Shown in pieces: positions 62,359 through 64,000 of a stretch of DNA of 64,000 nt. The position numbers and the translations under genes were made by a program. The stretch comes from Parus major. Taxonomy: Eukaryota > Chordata > Aves > Passeriformes > Paridae. The stretch lies in the NCBI RefSeq assembly GCF_001522545.3, contig NC_031799.1, positions 35,543,876 through 35,607,875 of the forward strand, in the 5' to 3' direction. The notes below the pieces were generated by a model. The model was not told the DNA's origin. It saw only the letters and a program-made list of their open reading frames with translations, and did not search any database. The stretch's first letter is position 1, and each line of letters starts with the position of its first letter.

Positions 62359-62401
62359 ACATATATATATGCTTATATTATATATAAGCATATATATATG
62401 T
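62359..62401. repeat. Perfect AT-rich inverted repeat (hairpin)
   Basis: The left arm ACATATATATATGCTTATA (62359-62377) is the exact reverse complement of the right arm (62383-62401), with a 5-nt loop TTATA. The GC/CG pair inside the arms excludes a simple TA-slippage artefact. It could extrude as a cruciform or fold in RNA. There is no T run of the kind a terminator would have, and this is eukaryotic DNA. Confidence 0.97.
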
Positions 62402-63752
62402 CTTATATATTGTAAAAATATTTCTCATGCATGTTAACTTCTATTTTGATATTTATTTCCTTTGTATTATTTCACCTTTTTACTTAATTTTTCAAAAATT
62501 CTACCTTAAGTAATTATAATTGTTCTATTCTATTCTCAGAAGCATTGTTTTTCATTAAATTTTGCTACTATGAAACAGAAAATCATTGCTCCAGGTAGTT
62601 ATTGATACTGTTCACTTTTAAGACCTTGGATTTTTATTTTTAAAACTTTTATATTATTATTGTTTTATAGCACCAGCAGCTTATGAAGAAAATTTAAAAA
62701 TAAGACATAAATTTAGAGTATTGCAATAACTTAGCTCTCTGGTTTTTTATTCTTCTGGAAGAAGGGAGCTGAGGGTTAGAATTTACCTCCAGTTCCAGCC
62801 TGGGCCATAGTCTACTGGTTTGACTAGTACTGCTGTATTCTGGGGAATGCAAATGCTTACCTGCAAAAACAGAGGTGGAGAGAGGCTTTGTGTCAGAGTT
62901 ATAATCACTCATTAATTTAATAAATGTGTACACCTAGTCTAGTAATAACTTATTTTCTTTCAGCAGACCGTTTTAATATTAGCCATAACTACACACAGTG
63001 AAAATGTGGACTGGAGGACTAAGGCTCTGCTACTGGAGACTTATCTTGGGGTGTGAGACAAGACAGTTGTTGAAGTGAAACTTCAGATACAGAGAGATCA
63101 GACAAAGAGGTTGTGCTGTATTTAGACTGTTCCAAAGTTAGGCCACTACAGCACCACGGTTTTTCACATGGCAGCTTTGAGCCTGGGCTACAGAATTTGA
63201 ATTAAGCAGCATTCAGATTTACGCATCTAGATACCTTTTTCATGAACTAGGCCAAAATCAGCTACTAAAAGAATCTTTAAAAATAATTTTTCAGATCACA
63301 AGTAAAATGTAAGAAGGGATATAAATTTCCAAATCCTCTATACAGCTCAAACTTCTTATTATACACATACAAACTTTAGAAATGTCTTTACAAGGCACAA
63401 TGTATTAAAATTTCCAAGACCTCATTCAAACCCTTTCATTTCTGTGCCTTGGTGATCCAAACTGAGAATAACTGCTTACTTTTCAAAAGCTGAAGTTTTG
63501 ATGTTTCATTCTCCTCTGTGGTGAATCTCTTCAGGGGCCCTGTGAAGATGACAAAGGTGTGTCAATACCTAACTGCATTAGCAGAGCCCATAGAAGGATG
63601 TGAACTGGAAAGAGAAAGGTATCACCCCATTACTATTCCAAAGGCAATAAAAGGACAAAAATGGAATTAGAGATGCATGAGCACTTTGACAACTTTTTTA
63701 TAAAGCCATTGATCCAAATGGCCAGCTAATGCCACAAAATGGTGCTCAAGAC

Positions 63753-63776
63753 AAAAAACAAAACAAAACAAAACAA
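63753..63776. repeat. (AAAAC)n short tandem repeat
   Basis: Four units of ACAAA/AAAAC after an A6 run. Confidence 0.9.
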
Positions 63777-64000
63777 CTACTAAAGAAAACCCTGCACACA
63801 GCAATGCATGATGATTTGGAGCATATTTATCTATTTTAGCAATGAAAAATTTATACTTGTGACGTGATGTTTGGAGGTGATAGTTGAGTACAGTGAAGTA
63901 GTCTAATATTTACCTTAAATCTACATTTCAAAGTCTGTGTATATCTCTCAGCATTTACCACTGTGTAAATGATCCTTTATTCACAAAGTTGTAACCTCAC

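Larger units (their letters stand above)
60811..64000. other. AT-rich DNA, no gene seen
   Basis: Contains the T25 tract, the AT hairpin and the AAAAC repeat listed separately, and a short TA run near 61366-61383. No repeat family, exon or RNA gene was recognised. Confidence 0.5.

Noticed and set aside
62359..62401. Rho-independent terminator or microRNA precursor
   Set aside because: The setting is a vertebrate genome, the stem is almost entirely A/T, the loop and arm length are too short for a typical precursor, and no T run follows.

Overview
The window looks like a stretch of bird nuclear genome, most likely from a songbird or a close relative. The main evidence is the repeat content. There are at least nine fragments of CR1 LINE retrotransposons, several ending in the degenerate ATTCTATG-type 8-mer tail typical of avian CR1. 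There are also isolated LTRs of endogenous retroviruses that resemble families common in passerines. No Alu-, B1- or MIR-type SINE was recognised. The background is AT-rich and full of A/T tracts. The organism call rests on recognising repeat families, not on a database search.

No host protein-coding gene, tRNA, rRNA or known small RNA was found. Every open reading frame is short. Those with recognisable content are decayed pieces of CR1 ORF2 (endonuclease, reverse transcriptase, C-terminus), and the longest ones are antisense shadows of repeats. The window is best read as intergenic sequence or part of a very large intron. Short exons flanked by splice sites could be missed by eye.

Layout. 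1-6.3 kb: AT-rich sequence, one GC-richer island (3170-3610) with regulatory-looking motifs, a possible LTR remnant, a TA tract, a short CR1 3' end and a perfect 39-bp tandem duplication. 6.3-12.8 kb: a CR1 (+), a solo-LTR-like element (+), an AAAAAT hexanucleotide array and a CR1 (-). 12.8-30.9 kb: mostly unique AT-rich DNA with a probable LTR composite (18.5-19.9 kb), a 51-A homopolymer, a four-unit 30-bp minisatellite and some old repeats. 30.9-33.5 kb: two CR1 copies head-to-tail. 34.5-43.6 kb: an ancient CR1, two LTR-like elements in minus orientation and a decayed CR1. 45.5-47.6 kb: two minus-strand CR1 fragments, one lacking its 3' half. 47.6-60 kb: a long repeat-poor stretch. 60-64 kb: a decayed CR1, a T25 tract and a perfect 19-bp-arm AT hairpin.

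There is no operon or multi-gene system here. The points most worth a second look are the GC island at 3.2-3.6 kb, the perfect AT-rich inverted repeat at 62.4 kb, the minisatellite at 22.4 kb, the 3'-truncated CR1 at 45.5-46.9 kb and a pair of related 52-bp segments about 2 kb apart.
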